Both the position numbers and the translations under genes were made by a program. A stretch of DNA of 64,000 nt from Ixodes scapularis. Taxonomy: Eukaryota; Arthropoda; Arachnida; Ixodida; Ixodidae. Positions 34,278 through 45,410 of the stretch are shown one piece after another; the first letter of the stretch is position 1; each line of letters opens with the position of its first letter. A model generated the notes under the pieces. It did no database searches. It was not told where the DNA came from and saw only the letters and a list, made by a program, of their open reading frames with translations. Location: the NCBI RefSeq assembly GCF_016920785.2, contig NW_024609836.1, positions 63,591,930 through 63,655,929 on the forward strand. Direction: 5' to 3'.

Positions 34278-34923
34278 TTTAAAGGGGCGGTGCAACGATA
34301 TTCAGTTGGAATGTTTTTCACTTTACACGGGCTTACTGGCACTAGTGGGACTCAAGGATACTCGCACGCAACGCCATTGTCCAAGAAACTCCTTTGTTAC
34401 GGTGTAATTTCAAGGACAAAAGCGATCATTTTCATTCAATCTCTCCTTTGCAAAATTTGATGACGTAACGTGGGGATTAGAGTACACTCAAGTGACGATA
34501 TTTGAATGCGGTTCATAGATTGGACCCGAGCATTGCGTGGGCAGTCGATTTGGGCTGGTGATAATTTCTAGCTCGAGAAGCATTCGGGTAGTGGCCCGTG
34601 TCCAATTGCTGCAACGACGACAGTAGCCGAGCCATAACGATGTCTGGAACGCAGCGCGTGTCCTGTGTCTTGCCAACCCCAGCGCGTGGCTATGATCAAC
34701 AGCGGCGGCATATAATCGGCTCCAAATCACGTGGCCGCTTGTTCTGGCCAACGTTGGTTCTGGCAGCGAGTTGATAGGGTGAAGGATGCTCTTTTTTTTA
34801 TTTTTTTTTCTGGGACTCCTATTGCGTGGGGTGAAAAATGAAACATAGGTAATTAACGACAGGGATCCGTTCTAAGCGGTTTTTGTGCAAAGTACAAAAA
34901 TTGCTGCATCGCCCCTTTAAAAA
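34278..34923. repeat. TTAA-flanked MITE, TIR AGGGGCGGTGCAACGAT, copy c
   Basis: About 645 bp. TTAA|AGGGGCGGTGCAACGAT on the left, ATTGCTGCATCGCCCCT|TTAA on the right. About 90% similar by eye to the inverted copy at 44560-45195. The TTAA duplication and lack of ORF indicate a piggyBac-like nonautonomous element. Confidence 0.8.
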
Positions 34924-34924
34924 G

Positions 34925-35205
34925 CCTGTGACACGCCAAAACAATTTTTTTTTCATGCTAGGCGTTGAAAGGGCATATCAGGACATTACAAAAAAAAAAA
35001 AAAGAAGTTTCAGTATAGAGTTGCGTAGTTTTTTTTTTTTTTTATAAAAATAAAAATACGAGGCCCAATTCAAAGCTCCCGCCAGTGCACCGTGATGTAA
35101 CAGTGTACCGCAAGGTGTCGGGACGGTCAGAAGGGAGGCATCGACCTACGTCACTAAAAGTGGGTTCGCCGGAAGTCACGTGAGTTTCACTCCTCGTGCT
35201 CTCCG
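34925..35205. repeat. Interspersed repeat C, copy 1
   Basis: Shares in inverted orientation with 43665-43905: GGACATTACAAAAAAA, GAG.TGCGTAG, GAGGCCCAATTCAAAG, CCGCAAGGTGTCGGG, GTCACGTGAG. Includes A and T homopolymers. Confidence 0.65.
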
Positions 35206-35385
35206 CGACCGTGCCTAAGTCTTTTTCTTTTTTTTTTTTATTCTGCTCTTCGTACGAGCGATGGTAGATAACGAAGTTTCAGTTCTACTAGCTTTTTATC
35301 GCTGCACCATTGGTTGGTTTGCGTGCTGTAAAAGTTGAGAACGAAGAGTCAGTGGCTCGATGTGATGGAGGTCAATGATGAAAGC

Positions 35386-35630
35386 TGTTACGACGTGGCA
35401 GAGCCCGTCGCGAGTAAGACAAGCGTCCGGTGGCGGCTGAACGACTCCGAGGTTTGTCGGTGCTCTGAAGACAAAAAGGAGGATCGAACGCCACGTGCCA
35501 AAGCGAAAAACCACACGATCAAAAGAAAAAGAAAATATACACACGTGCTTTGGCACGTGATGAACATGTTTACGAAATACACAAGGAAAACTTTCGTAGA
35601 AAACAATAACATGGGGCTGCGTTTTCTACA
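35386..35630 (-). repeat. 3' LTR of Ty3/Gypsy element 2
   Basis: 245 bp; reads TGTAGAAAACGCAG...CACGTCGTAACA on the - strand. Same length as the 5' LTR. Confidence 0.9.
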
Positions 35631-37015
35631 ATGGACTACTTCCAAAACCGACGCGCCCCAATGCGGCGAAATACCGCGCAATGCACTCTGGGAACTAGTT
35701 GGCCACTCAGTTTCGGTTTCGACTGAGCAGCTTCATCTCATGCTATCACGCCGCGACCGAACGCGCTGCTTGCGTTTTCAGTTGTCTGACTTTTCACGAA
35801 CGTACAATACACTCATTCTCGAGCGATACAAAACGAAGACTGGGGCACTTTCCTTGGTTCCCGAAACACCGGATATTGTGCGTGCGTATGCGAACGTAGT
35901 AAGTCGTGGCTTAGTCACCTCGCCCCACGAGTGCATGCTTGAGCTCAATTTCAATAATCCCGTCTAGTACTAGTGAACTAGAACTGAAATTTGTTCATAT
36001 GGAGCCTTACACAATTTTTTTTTTTTGCCAAACGTCCGTTTCTTGTTACTTCATTGGGCGAAAAGCAAGCCGCATCCTCACAGGGTATAAAAGTTGAGCC
36101 CAGCGTTTACGCATAAACTTTTAAGGAAACGCAATAAATTCGACCTCACTACTGCACAAAATTACTATGATGTCTTCCTCGTGTCATCATATATCTCCCA
36201 CTAAATTTTATGCTGATAAAAGATTAACTTTTCGCAAACGCTGAGATCGGCTAGCTACGACGGAGGCCCTAACAAGCGTCCCCTACTCCTCGGTAAGCCT
36301 TTTTGCACGAGTTTTTACTGACGCCCAAGATCTGTGCCTGAACGGTGTGTCTGAAATTATCTCGGCATACTCAGGCAGAAAGAAAACAAACACATAACAA
36401 ATATTATGGCCATTAGCAACCGTCAAATGCGCTTTCAATTCGTTCGAGCACTTGTGTGAAGAATGTCGCACCGTGCGCCGGACGGGCGTGAACCCCTGCG
36501 CGGTGCGCATAGGGGTTCATGCCCGTCCGGCGCACTTCCGGCGAACGGTGCGACATTCTTCACACAAGTGCTTGACTTGCTCTCTTAAAACGGTCTGTAT
36601 GTGCGAATTTGCCTATATGATTGCAGGATAACTCTGCGCATACGCGATGTTGAATATTAGTGGAAAGCAAGCGGGTGGGGACTTCACTTCGTGCAGTGCT
36701 GCGGGTCAGTAAGAGATAAGAAGTGTGTTAAAATTGAGCTTTTCAGTGGCGCCTCCAAGGTTTAAAGGCTCAAGTACAAAAATACAACAAGCATGTGTTA
36801 AGACAAGCTATACGTCTCAGGCTTGTGCTAAAGCTTCGAGGTCTGGCAATTTAGGTTAGTTTAGAGACCACAAATGACGCTCTCGGGACCAGAAAACGAT
36901 CTCTTGTTGACGTGTCGATCGAAACCGAAACCATGCCACCCTCCTCCCTGGCCAACTAGTTCCCAGAGTGCAACGCGCGCCGTGTTGCATGCATGGCTTT
37001 ATGGAAGTAGTCTAT
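35631..37015. mobile_element. TIR element nested at the PPT/3' LTR junction of Ty3/Gypsy element 2
   Basis: About 1385 bp with terminal inverted repeats of about 100 bp: ATGGACTACTTCCAAAA... at the left and the reverse complement of ATAGACTACTTCCATAAA... at the right, both followed inward by GCACTCTGGGAACTAGTTGGCCA and GGTTTCGGTTTCGA. No transposase recognised. Long frames at the left end run from the LTR into this element and are chance frames. Confidence 0.75.
36447..36572. repeat. 126-bp near-perfect hairpin inside the nested TIR element
   Basis: Outer arms 36447-36474 and 36545-36572 are perfect 28-bp complements; inner arms 36475-36497 and 36511-36533 pair with one mismatch; an 11-nt bulge lies on the right side. 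Confidence 0.9.
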
Positions 37016-37027
37016 TCTCTCTTCTTT
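37016..37027 (-). promoter_or_regulatory. Polypurine tract of Ty3/Gypsy element 2
   Basis: AAAGAAGAGAGA on the - strand, now separated from the 3' LTR by the nested TIR element. Its position directly at the insertion edge supports the reconstruction. Confidence 0.65.
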
Positions 37028-38186
37028 AGAAGTGAAACCTGTCGACGGGCTTTCGGGTCCTGCTGGAACGCCGTAACGTCGCTTCTTCCTGGGCCCCTTT
37101 TCTCGAACGCGAACCGTGGTTCAAAGTTAACTATTGTCCCTAGAAGGGGGAATTCTAGGTCACGTGACTTGGAGAGCAGGGGCGCCGAGGGTGGAGCAGT
37201 ACCTAGAAGCCAAATGGCCGTGGCGTCGCTCAACGAGGGCTAATAATTCTGCTTGGTTCTGCTGAACATTCATTTCGATCCGGCTGTTATATTAATGACG
37301 CACCATCAACCTATTAGCACGTCAAGCAAAGCGGTAGTTCAGAGGGGCTACTCAACTAACCGACGGCAGCATTCCGTGAACGCATCACTCTTCAGCAGTC
37401 CGGGATCCAAGACATATGACGGTACATAAGCCTTGCAAGTGTTTTTATTGTGAGTAAAAAAATGTTTTGCGAACGAGTGTTGGTATATATTTATTCTAAC
37501 ACGTTTAATTTGTTACACTATGCATGCCAACTCGTGAGCAGCAATTACTTTGTGGAGAAAGGGGGTTATCCACAATAAAGTCTTCGTTTCTGGTGAACAG
37601 CTGGGACATTGCACTGTTTTTTTTTTGTTCGCAGTGCGCCGGCAGTATGCCGACAGCATCGAGGTTTCTACATATCCCCGGTGGCCAGCGATTCAACGGT
37701 GACGAGAACTTCTCGTCACCGTTGACGAGAACTTCTCGTCACCGGTGGATCGGTTGGGCAAATGGAAGAGAGGGCAAAGAGTTGAGATGAGCAGGAATCG
37801 CAGAAACGTGCGTTGCAAGGAACAAAAACGAGACTACAGCACCGGCGTTGCCAGACTGGAAGGAACACGGGAAAGTTATGCGTTGTTTATGGCGAAATAT
37901 ATTGAAGGAAATGTTTTTTAGATTTTCGAATATTCGTCGACAAACTATGGCATAGTAGCTAAAATTTCTTCGTACCATCGGAAGCAATTAAATTGGTCTT
38001 CAAGCACATTACTATATTTTGGCTTAAAATGCCATACTAGATCGATAACAACCAGCGGAAAAAGAGGATAAACAAAATGACTGGCTTATTTCACCGATAG
38101 ATGGCGCATCTTATTGCCCACTCAAAAATAATTATTGTTGTTCTATATCCAGCCGTTTATTACAGTACCTAGGTACTTTTTCCTTC
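37028..38186. other. Non-coding 3' region of Ty3/Gypsy element 2
   Basis: No env-like frame on the - strand. Includes tandem dyads at 37694-37741 and a T11 run. May contain another unrecognised insertion. Confidence 0.4.
37694..37741. repeat. Tandem perfect dyads (TGACGAGAACTTCTCGTCA)
   Basis: 37694-37724 is a 15-bp-arm dyad around one base; the core TGACGAGAACTTCTCGTCA is repeated directly at 37723-37741. Confidence 0.85.
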
Positions 38187-39725
38187 CTAGGCACCGTGGT
38201 TTACCAAAATGGGTTTACCATCGCTTCGAGAAAACCGGCCCTGGAGTTCCACTGGGATTGCCGTCGGCGCGTCTGGATGGTGGCTTTCATCGTTTGTGAT
38301 CGCCGAAGATGATGATGTTGTCGGAGGCCGCGTACCGGCCTGCTGGTCTAGCAGGTGATCCTCTTCCGGTATCCTTCTCTGTACTTGGTCAGCGTGGCGA
38401 TGTACCACCTTTGATGGCGTTGAGACAGTCAGCATTCGCGACCCGGAGGTGGACTTGACTCGACCAGGCGTCCAGTTGTCTCCATCCCCGTAGTTACGAA
38501 AATACACAGGATCCCCTGGAGCAAAATTCCATCCAGGGTCATCATTCCTAGCGTTACGTGCAACCGATGGAAAGCAGGTGTCGATCCTCGATCGAATTTG
38601 ATAGCCCAGCAGGACTTCCGACGGGGATCTTCCGGAGGCTTGTGGCGTTCTTCTGTAATTGAACAGTATCCGAACAAGGTTAATTTCCAAGTTCTCGCCT
38701 CGCATCTTCTTAATCCCGTCTTTGACGGTGCGCACGGCCCTTTCTGCCAGACCGTTGGATTGCGGAAAGGGAGCTGTTCGAAGATGCGAAATGTTGTTCA
38801 TCGTGACAAACGTCTTAAACTCCCCACTTGTGAACTGAGTTCCGTTATCTGACACCAATGTGCGCGGAATTCCAAAGCGACTGAACAACATCCGTAACGT
38901 TGCTATCGTTGATTGAGTGTTCGCGTGGGACAATGGTACGGCTTCGATCCATTTGCTGCGTGAATCGACAACAATTAGTACCATTTTTCCCTTTATTGGC
39001 CCAGCATAATCAATGTGTATTCTTGACCAATTTTCCTTGGTCTCGGGCCAACAAACTGGCTCTTTCGCACTTGGCATAGGCATAGCTTGAACACATTCCC
39101 TGCAAACTGCCGCCTGGCTTTCAATTGCCCTGTCAAGACCAGGCCACCAGAACTTTGACCGCGCGACCGCTTTCATTGAGGATGCTCCCTGGTGGGTTTC
39201 ATGAAGCAGACTTAACAATCGTTCCCTCGCCTTTGCTGGAATCACGACCCGGTGACCCCAGTACACGCGGTCCCGTGCTACTGAGAGCTCGAGCTTCTTG
39301 TCATAGAATGGTTGTAATTCGACTTGTAGGTGCTTTTGGCTCCTTGGCCATCCATCTAGGATGTGTCTTTTAACTTTTAGGAGCACGTCGTCACCGGCAG
39401 TCAGGTCTTTCAGTTCTCTGGTGGTTACGGTCCCTTCGTCAAAATTATGTAGTCCTAAGACATACTCCGGAAGCACCATTGAGCTGCATGATTCCTTAGA
39501 CGTCGGTTGCGGTAACCGGCTTAAAGCGTCTGCGTTGAACATCAGTTTACCAGGCTGGTAGTCCAGCTTGTACTGGTAGCCCCCAAGCAGCAGTGCCCAA
39601 CGCTGGATCCTTGCAGCAGCCATGGCAGGGGTCGGCCGGCCCGGCTTTAGCAATCCCAGGAGTGGCTGGTGGTCGGTGACCAAGGTAAACTCTCTGCACA
39701 AAAGGTAATCGCGGAACTTGGTCAC
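38187..39725 (-). pseudogene. Pol of Ty3/Gypsy element 2: RNase H end and integrase
   Basis: 512 codons open to the natural TAA/TGA end. RNase H: TLVTDHQPLLGLL and FNADALSRL. Integrase: zinc-finger region HQGASSMKAVARSKFWWPG and CRECVQ; core IHIDYAGPIKGKM, VSDNGTQFTSGEF and GLAERAVRTVKDGI give the D, D, E residues. C-terminal GDPVYFRNYG block. Intact in itself but separated from RT by a frameshift near 39775 at a run of T residues (A on the coding strand). Confidence 0.88.
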
Positions 39726-41232
39726 ACCAAAAATGAGAGCGAGTGCCTCGCGTTCTAACTGGGAGTAATTTTTTTTCAGCAGCAGTTAAGGTACGTGAGC
39801 GGGAACCGATCGGCCTGTCCTCCTTTCCTAAACGGTGAAACAACACGGCCCCAACACCGTATGGTGACGCGTCACACTCCAAGCGCAGTTCTTTCGCTGG
39901 GTCGAAATGGGTCAACACCTTTCCTGTTGTTAAAGCTTTCCTTGCTTTCATAAATGCCTCGTCCTATGCCGGGCCCCACACCCAACGAGAACCCTTCTCT
40001 AGAAGTTGATACAGCGGTGATAGCAGTGTAGACATTTGTGGTAGAAATCTGATGTAGAAGATCAACATGCCGATAAATGAGCGCAGTTCACTTACGTTTT
40101 TCGGACACGGAGCCCCAGCGATGGCCTCAAGGTTCTTTTTTGTTGGGTGCAGTCCCTCTCCGTCAATCTGATGGCCAAGGTAGGAGACCGATTCCTGCCT
40201 GAATCTGCACTTTTCCTTGCGCAACTTCACCCCGTGCTCTCGGAATCGCTGTAAAAGACATTTCAGTTTTGTTCCATCGTTAGAGCTTTGTTCCGAAAGT
40301 ATGACGTCATCTAAGTAGGCCTGCACATTTGCAAGACCTTGGAGGACACATTCTATCTTGCGTTGAAAGATAGCGGGCGCTGAGGCTATTCCAAATGGTA
40401 ATCGGTTATAGCAAAAGAGGCCACGATGCGTGTTGATAACCGCAAGCTTCCGCGATTCCTCATCGAGAGGCACTTGGTTATATGCGTCCCGCAAGTCCAG
40501 TGTGCTGAAACGGTCACCGCCGTTCAGACAAGCAAACATGTTCTCGATAACCGGGAACGGGCACTGTTCTAACGCACAAACAGGATTCAGTGTCACCTTA
40601 AAATCCCCACAGATACGTACGGACCCATCTTTTTTTAGAACCGGCACAATGGGCGTAGCCCATTCAGAGTATGCAACTGGTGAAATAATGCCGGCCTGTT
40701 CGAGCCTATCCAACTCCAGGGATACTTTCTCTCGTAATGCAAACGGAATAGATCTTGCCTTGCAAAACTTTGGAGTTGCTCGATCCTTGAGGTACAGATG
40801 CGCAGGTGGTCCCTGAATGACTCCAAGCTCTGGAGAGAAGAGGTCTTCGTACTCGTCCAGTAGACTCTGGAGACCTTGCTGCTGATCAGAGGGAGATTTC
40901 GGGATTGCTGTCAGGCTCAAAACAGGTACGTCACGTTGATTCAATTTCTGAATCAAGTCTCGTCCGCACAAACATGGACCTCGGCAATTCACGACGGTCA
41001 ATGTACCCTGTACGGTCGTCGACTGGTATACAACTTTCATGGTTAACTCTCCGATAACTGGAATTGATCCCATGTAGCAACCCAACTTCACTTGAGGCTT
41101 TTGAAGTCTTGGCCAAGTTTTGCGATGCCTTTCGTACATTTCTCTCGTTATGACGCAGACAGGTGACCCCGTGTCAATTTCCATGGCCAGATCAATTCCA
41201 CCCCACGTGAACGTGCGTCGCACTGGCGGCAC
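39726..41232 (-). pseudogene. Pol of Ty3/Gypsy element 2: protease, RT and start of RNase H
   Basis: Starts MPPVRRTFTWGG. Aspartic protease DTGSPVCVI; RT with LKKDGSVRICGDFKV, FSTLDLRDAYNQVPL, RLPFGIASAPAIFQ and catalytic AYLDDVILS; then an in-frame TAG at about 39963 just after RWVWGPA. After it the same frame continues with MKARKALTTGKV and LECDASPYGVGAVLF (RNase H) until the frameshift near 39775. Two independent lesions show the copy cannot move by itself. Confidence 0.88.
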
Positions 41233-41262
41233 AAGCTTCCTTTCTTTTAGGGTTATCAGATT

Positions 41263-42146
41263 CTAAATCTGTGTAGTCAGGCTGTCGTCACCTTCGTCCA
41301 GGGACTCTACTGCTTGTAGTTGGTTGTTTTGTCCCTTGGCACTCTTAGGGTTACGACACTTGCGAGCCAAATGCCCTTGCTTGCCACACTGGAAACATTT
41401 TGCTTTTTGCCATTTACAGTTGCTACTGCTGTGATTGGCATTACCGCAACGTTCGCAGCCTACTGGTGAATGCAGCGATGTCCTGGCAGCGGGAGGCATC
41501 CTCTGCTGACTCTTCAGTGTGTGTACTTCGGATGGCCCACTTTCCCGCGATATTTTTTGTGCGTCGGCTTCTTCAGTTTCTGCTGCCACGGTTCGGCGTC
41601 CTGCAAGCTCAGCTCTCGTTTGGCCAGCAACTGTTTCTGCAGATTCTTTGATCTGACGCCGCAAACGATTCGGTCTCGTAACATCCTGTCTAATGTCGTC
41701 CCGAAGTTGCAGTTATTAGCAATTCTTCTTATTTCCACGATGAATGCGTGCACTGATTCTCCTTCCTCTTGGCATCGATGGAAGAACTTGAAACTCTCCG
41801 AAATCTCATTTGGTTTCGGGTCGTAGTAATCGCTCAGAGCACGGACCGCTTCGTCGTACGTTAGCGAATTTGGCTTCCTGGGCGCCACCCTTCTGCAAAG
41901 CACTTGTATCGTACTTGTTCCCAGCGCTGACACCAGCAGAGCCCTTTTCTTAGCATCATCCACCACATCGTTGCCTTCAAAATATGACTCTATCTTCACG
42001 AGGTAAGCGTTCCACTTATCTTGTTCGTCGTCAAATTGCGGCAGATGGCGGGCCACGCTTGGAGCGTGGCCGGTTATCCTTGGAAACCCTGCGTCACCAG
42101 ATACCGTCCCTGCCGTTGTCTGCTCATCACCCGCCTCTTGGTTCAT
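41263..42146 (-). pseudogene. Gag of Ty3/Gypsy element 2, frameshifted
   Basis: Probable start MNQEAGDEQTT at 42146, just inside the element after the LTR. Capsid-like part: LPQFDDEQDKWNAYLVKIES, EAVRALSDYYDPKPNEI, GESVHAFIVEIRRIANNCNF. Near 41590-41610 the frame shifts; the other frame continues with a Lys/Arg-rich linker and two zinc knuckles, CERCGNANHSSSNC and CFQCGKQGHLARKC, then ends at 41263, 31 nt before the pol Met. Longer open sequence upstream is LTR read-through. Confidence 0.85.
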
Positions 42147-42167
42147 GTGCTTGAAACTCGTCGCCAC
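42140..42167 (-). promoter_or_regulatory. Primer-binding region of Ty3/Gypsy element 2
   Basis: On the - strand GTGGCGACGAGTTTC follows the LTR end ...CGTAACA immediately, the expected place for a tRNA primer site. I did not assign the tRNA. Confidence 0.55.
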
Positions 42168-42412
42168 TGTTACGACGTGGCAGAGCCCGTCGCGAGTGAG
42201 ACCAGCGTCCGGTGGCGGCCGACCGACTCCGAGGTTTGTCGGTGCTCTGAAGACAACAACGAGGATCGAACGCCACGTGCCAAAGCGAAAAACCACACGA
42301 TCAAAAGAAAAAGAAAATATACACACGTGCTTTGGCACGTGATGAACATGATTACAAAATACACAAGGGAAACTTTCTCAGAAAACAATAACATGGGGCT
42401 GCGTTTTCTACA
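42168..42412 (-). repeat. 5' LTR of Ty3/Gypsy element 2
   Basis: 245 bp, TG...CA on the - strand, about 11 differences from the 3' LTR by eye. Next to the AAAGC duplication at 42413-42417. Confidence 0.9.
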
Positions 42413-42417
42413 AAAGC

Positions 42418-43032
42418 GTTGCGAGAACAAGCCAGTGTACGAGTGCATGTCGTCAGTTCGATGTTACAGAGCTATACTGGACACAAACCAAGCTAAAAAA
42501 TTTAGAACACTCGCAGAAATTAGGATTGCTAGCATACGACACGCTTGATCGCATTGCTGAAGGTTCACACACCGAGGCCGTTGAATCATCGATACTCTCC
42601 ATGTTGAAGATGCCTGCCGTCTAAAGAATAGGAACTGGTGAGTGTACCATGTACAAGTAAACGTCAAGCGTAAAGTACGTGTTTTGTCTAGAACATGAGT
42701 AGAACTTGTTTACTAGGTGCACATGCAGCCGATGCGTCGTGATGCCTGAATTCAAGCCTCTTGAGTGCCGCTACTGCAGGGAGATGGGCAGGAAACTTGC
42801 AGATCTGCAGTTGAGGTCTCACATCGAGACCTGTGAGTTTTAGTAAACTTCGCCTAGGGTTGTAATGTTCATCACTAAAGTGCATCGATCATATCTATCA
42901 CCAACCCACCGACTCTAATAGCTGTCCTGTGGGAACCGCAGTCAGCCACCGGTCCATCTCCTGTATGTCTCTCGGAAATGCATGCAGTGTGATCTCTTCT
43001 TCAGTTGCTGAAATAGCACTCTTTAGGCGGCG
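42418..43032. other. No gene recognised
   Basis: Spacer between element 2 and repeat B copy 2. A few short frames, none with a domain. Confidence 0.35.
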
Positions 43033-43471
43033 CTGTAACGTTCGATTGTGCACGTGCCACGTTCGAATGCACGCATCTGTCAGTATCTGCAGACGCGCGT
43101 TAACAAAACGTCTAAAAAAAGAATAAAAAAAAAAATATGCAGTTCGTGGCCTCAGCGTTCCATTCAGCTTTATTATTTCATTGCGTTCTTTCATAGCTTC
43201 CGGGAGCCCGTATGGTTCAGCTCACGTGATAGTGAAGCTGAAGCTACTAGCAAAAACATGTTCCTCCGAAAGATGCTCGCACTGCACGAGCGCGCGTGCT
43301 TCGAAGGGACGGAGCTCGGTCTTGTAGCCTCTGCTACACTAGTACTTCGAATGGAACGGAGTTTAAAGAAGTATAGTGGGGAAGCGTGATGACGCACGTT
43401 CGAAACGAGAGCCAAATATTTTATTTTGCTCGCCTGGAGCGCTGCTCAAAACTTGATAACTACGGGCCTAT
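43033..43471. repeat. Interspersed repeat B, copy 2
   Basis: Direct counterpart of 22746-23200, about 80% similar by eye. Confidence 0.7.
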
Positions 43472-43664
43472 ACCGAGACAGTCCCTCACACAGCACGTTC
43501 TAGGCATTGTGATTGATCACGTCAATTCCAGTGTGTCAATTCAATGACTCCTCTTCTTCTACCTTTACAGCAACATTAACCGATGAAAAGCAAATAAAAG
43601 AAACCTTGTCTGCTTGGATCGCTCGTGGAGGTGCGGAGAATAACAAAAATATAAAAAAATATCA

Positions 43665-43905
43665 TTACACGCGCTCGCGGTAAGCACGAGGAGGGGTACA
43701 ACTCACGTGACTTCCTGCGATGCCTCCCTTGTGACCACCCCGACACCTTGCGGTACGCTGTCACGTCACGGTGCACTGACGGGAACTTTGAATTGGGCCT
43801 TGTATTTCTATTTTTTATTAAAAAAATGCAAAAAAAAAAACTACGCAGCTCTAGTGAAGCAATTTTTTTTGTAATGTCTTGATATGACTTTCCAATGCCT
43901 AACAT
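43665..43905. repeat. Interspersed repeat C, copy 2 (inverted)
   Basis: Reverse-complement counterpart of 34925-35205 (CTCACGTGACTTCC, CCCGACACCTTGCGGTAC, CTTTGAATTGGGCCT). Confidence 0.65.
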
Positions 43906-44559
43906 CTCGCTGGTTTCCGCGGTGCTTTCTGCGCTCTCACATGTTTATTCTGTTTTATTGTTACTAAAGTACATGTCTGGTTTGTAAGAGGAACTATATA
44001 TGCTGTATAACGAGGCTTTTCAATGTATCACACTTTTCTTCCAGATTGCTATGCTTGTTTTGCTTTAGGGCCCCAGACCGGTCAAGTTACCATATGGTAG
44101 CTTTGTGTCTGGAGGCCCGCCAGAGTAAATTTCTGGAAATAAAAATTTAATTTAATTTCACTTCATTTCTCGGAGCGATGTGTGCATAAGTAATATAGAA
44201 TGATCCCAAAAGCCTCTTCGGTTAAGCCACCGCTACAGTGATGTTTACGAAATTCTCTTCCTCTACGCGCGACCAAAGTCACTGAATCCTTGAAAAAGTA
44301 GCGCCCAGCTCCCTCTATGGTCGCCATTTTTGTTCATCAAATGAGGAGGCTCTTTTTGACCTCTCTATTCTCGGTGAGTCGATCGAAATTCCCGGTGACA
44401 GGTTGCTTTAGAGACACATTTCTTGAATACCGAGTTTTTGTTTTTGTTATCTACACACTGGGCGAAACAAGCGCCCATCTTCGCACCACCAGCACCTATG
44501 GCGTCGGAGCCTGGCGGCATTGACAGAAAAAAAAAAAATACAGGGAGACACTCAAGACT
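43906..44559. other. No gene recognised
   Basis: AT-rich spacer; nothing that I can name. Confidence 0.35.
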
Positions 44560-45195
44560 GTTTAAAGGGGCGATGCAACAATTTTTGTTCTTTGCGCAAA
44601 TACCGCTTAAAACGGATCCCCAATGCTAATGACCTATGAAACGCGTTAGTTTTTCACCCCACGAAATAGAAGTCCCAGAAAAAAATTAAAAAAAAAACGA
44701 GCAGCGTTCACCCCCTCAACTCGCAGCCAGAACAAGCGGCCACGTGATCTGGAGCCGATTATATGCTGCCAGTGTTGATCATAGCCACGCGCTGGGGTTG
44801 GCAAAGCGCAGGACACGCGCTGAGTTCCAGACATCGTTATGGCTCGGCTGTTGTCGTCGTTGCAGCGATTGAACATGGGTCACTAACCGAATGCTGCTCG
44901 AGCTACCAATTATCACGAGCCCAAGTCGAGTGCCGACGCAATGCTCGGGTCCCATCTATGAACCGCATTCAAATATTGTCACTTTGGTGTACTGCGATAC
45001 CCACGTTACGTCATCAAATTTTGCAAAGGAAAGATTGAATGGAAATGGTCCATTTTGTTCTTGAACTTACACCGCAACAAAGGAGTTTTTTGGACAGTGG
45101 CGTTGCGTGTGAGTATCCTTGAGTCCCTGGTGTGCCAGTAAGCTCGTGTAAAGTGAAAAACATTCCAATAGAATATCGTTGCACCGCCCCTTTAA
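44560..45195. repeat. TTAA-flanked MITE, TIR AGGGGCGGTGCAACGAT, copy d (inverted)
   Basis: TTAA|AGGGGCGATGCAACAA at the left and ATATCGTTGCACCGCCCCT|TTAA at the right. Reverse-complement copy of 34278-34923. Confidence 0.8.
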
Positions 45196-45410
45196 GGCCT
45201 GTTCCCACATGCAGCGGAGCGCTACAAGCATAGCGCTGACCTCGCGCTAAGCGCGTGCTGACGGGAGCGGTTACGAGCTTTGTATCGCACCGTCAAAACT
45301 GTTGCTAATGGCGGACGTTAAGTAGCTGACGACACATGTGAGGACCGGCCTTTAGAGTTCTTCGGGAGAAATGTTTTCGAGTTATGTTTGAACACGTATT
45401 AAAGTTTAGG

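Larger units (their letters stand above)
26017..34278. repeat. Left arm of a large inverted duplication (carries P450 gene 1 3' half)
   Basis: Blocks through this stretch reappear in reverse complement from 64000 down to about 56996: the flank GGACTA.AACTTGCTCGTG, four P450 exons, intron segments, the 3' flank, and the GTTTTGTCCGCAGACAG block near the inner end. The arms differ by insertions: about 2.9 kb at 27782-30654 and 33665-33870 here; a LINE at 58027-59477 and a MITE at 57554-57756 in the other arm. The outer end of the homology lies outside the window on the other arm. Confidence 0.9.
35386..42412 (-). mobile_element. Ty3/Gypsy LTR retrotransposon 2, degenerate, with nested TIR insertion
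   Basis: 7027 bp between 245-bp TG...CA LTRs, flanked by a 5-bp target duplication AAAGC (35381-35385 and 42413-42417). On the - strand: 5' LTR (42412-42168), primer-binding region, gag (frameshifted), pol (one stop, one frameshift) to 38187, about 1.2 kb of non-coding 3' region, polypurine tract (37027-37016), a nested TIR element (35631-37015), and 3' LTR (35630-35386). The LTRs differ at about 11 sites by eye (about 4-5%), so it is clearly older than element 1. Confidence 0.9.

Noticed and set aside
35335..35967. 210-codon ORF on the + strand
   Set aside because: Runs antisense through the 3' LTR of element 2 into the nested TIR element; no domain.
41514..42338. Gag starting inside the 5' LTR
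   Set aside because: The first about 65 codons are LTR read-through; the likely start is the Met at 42146.
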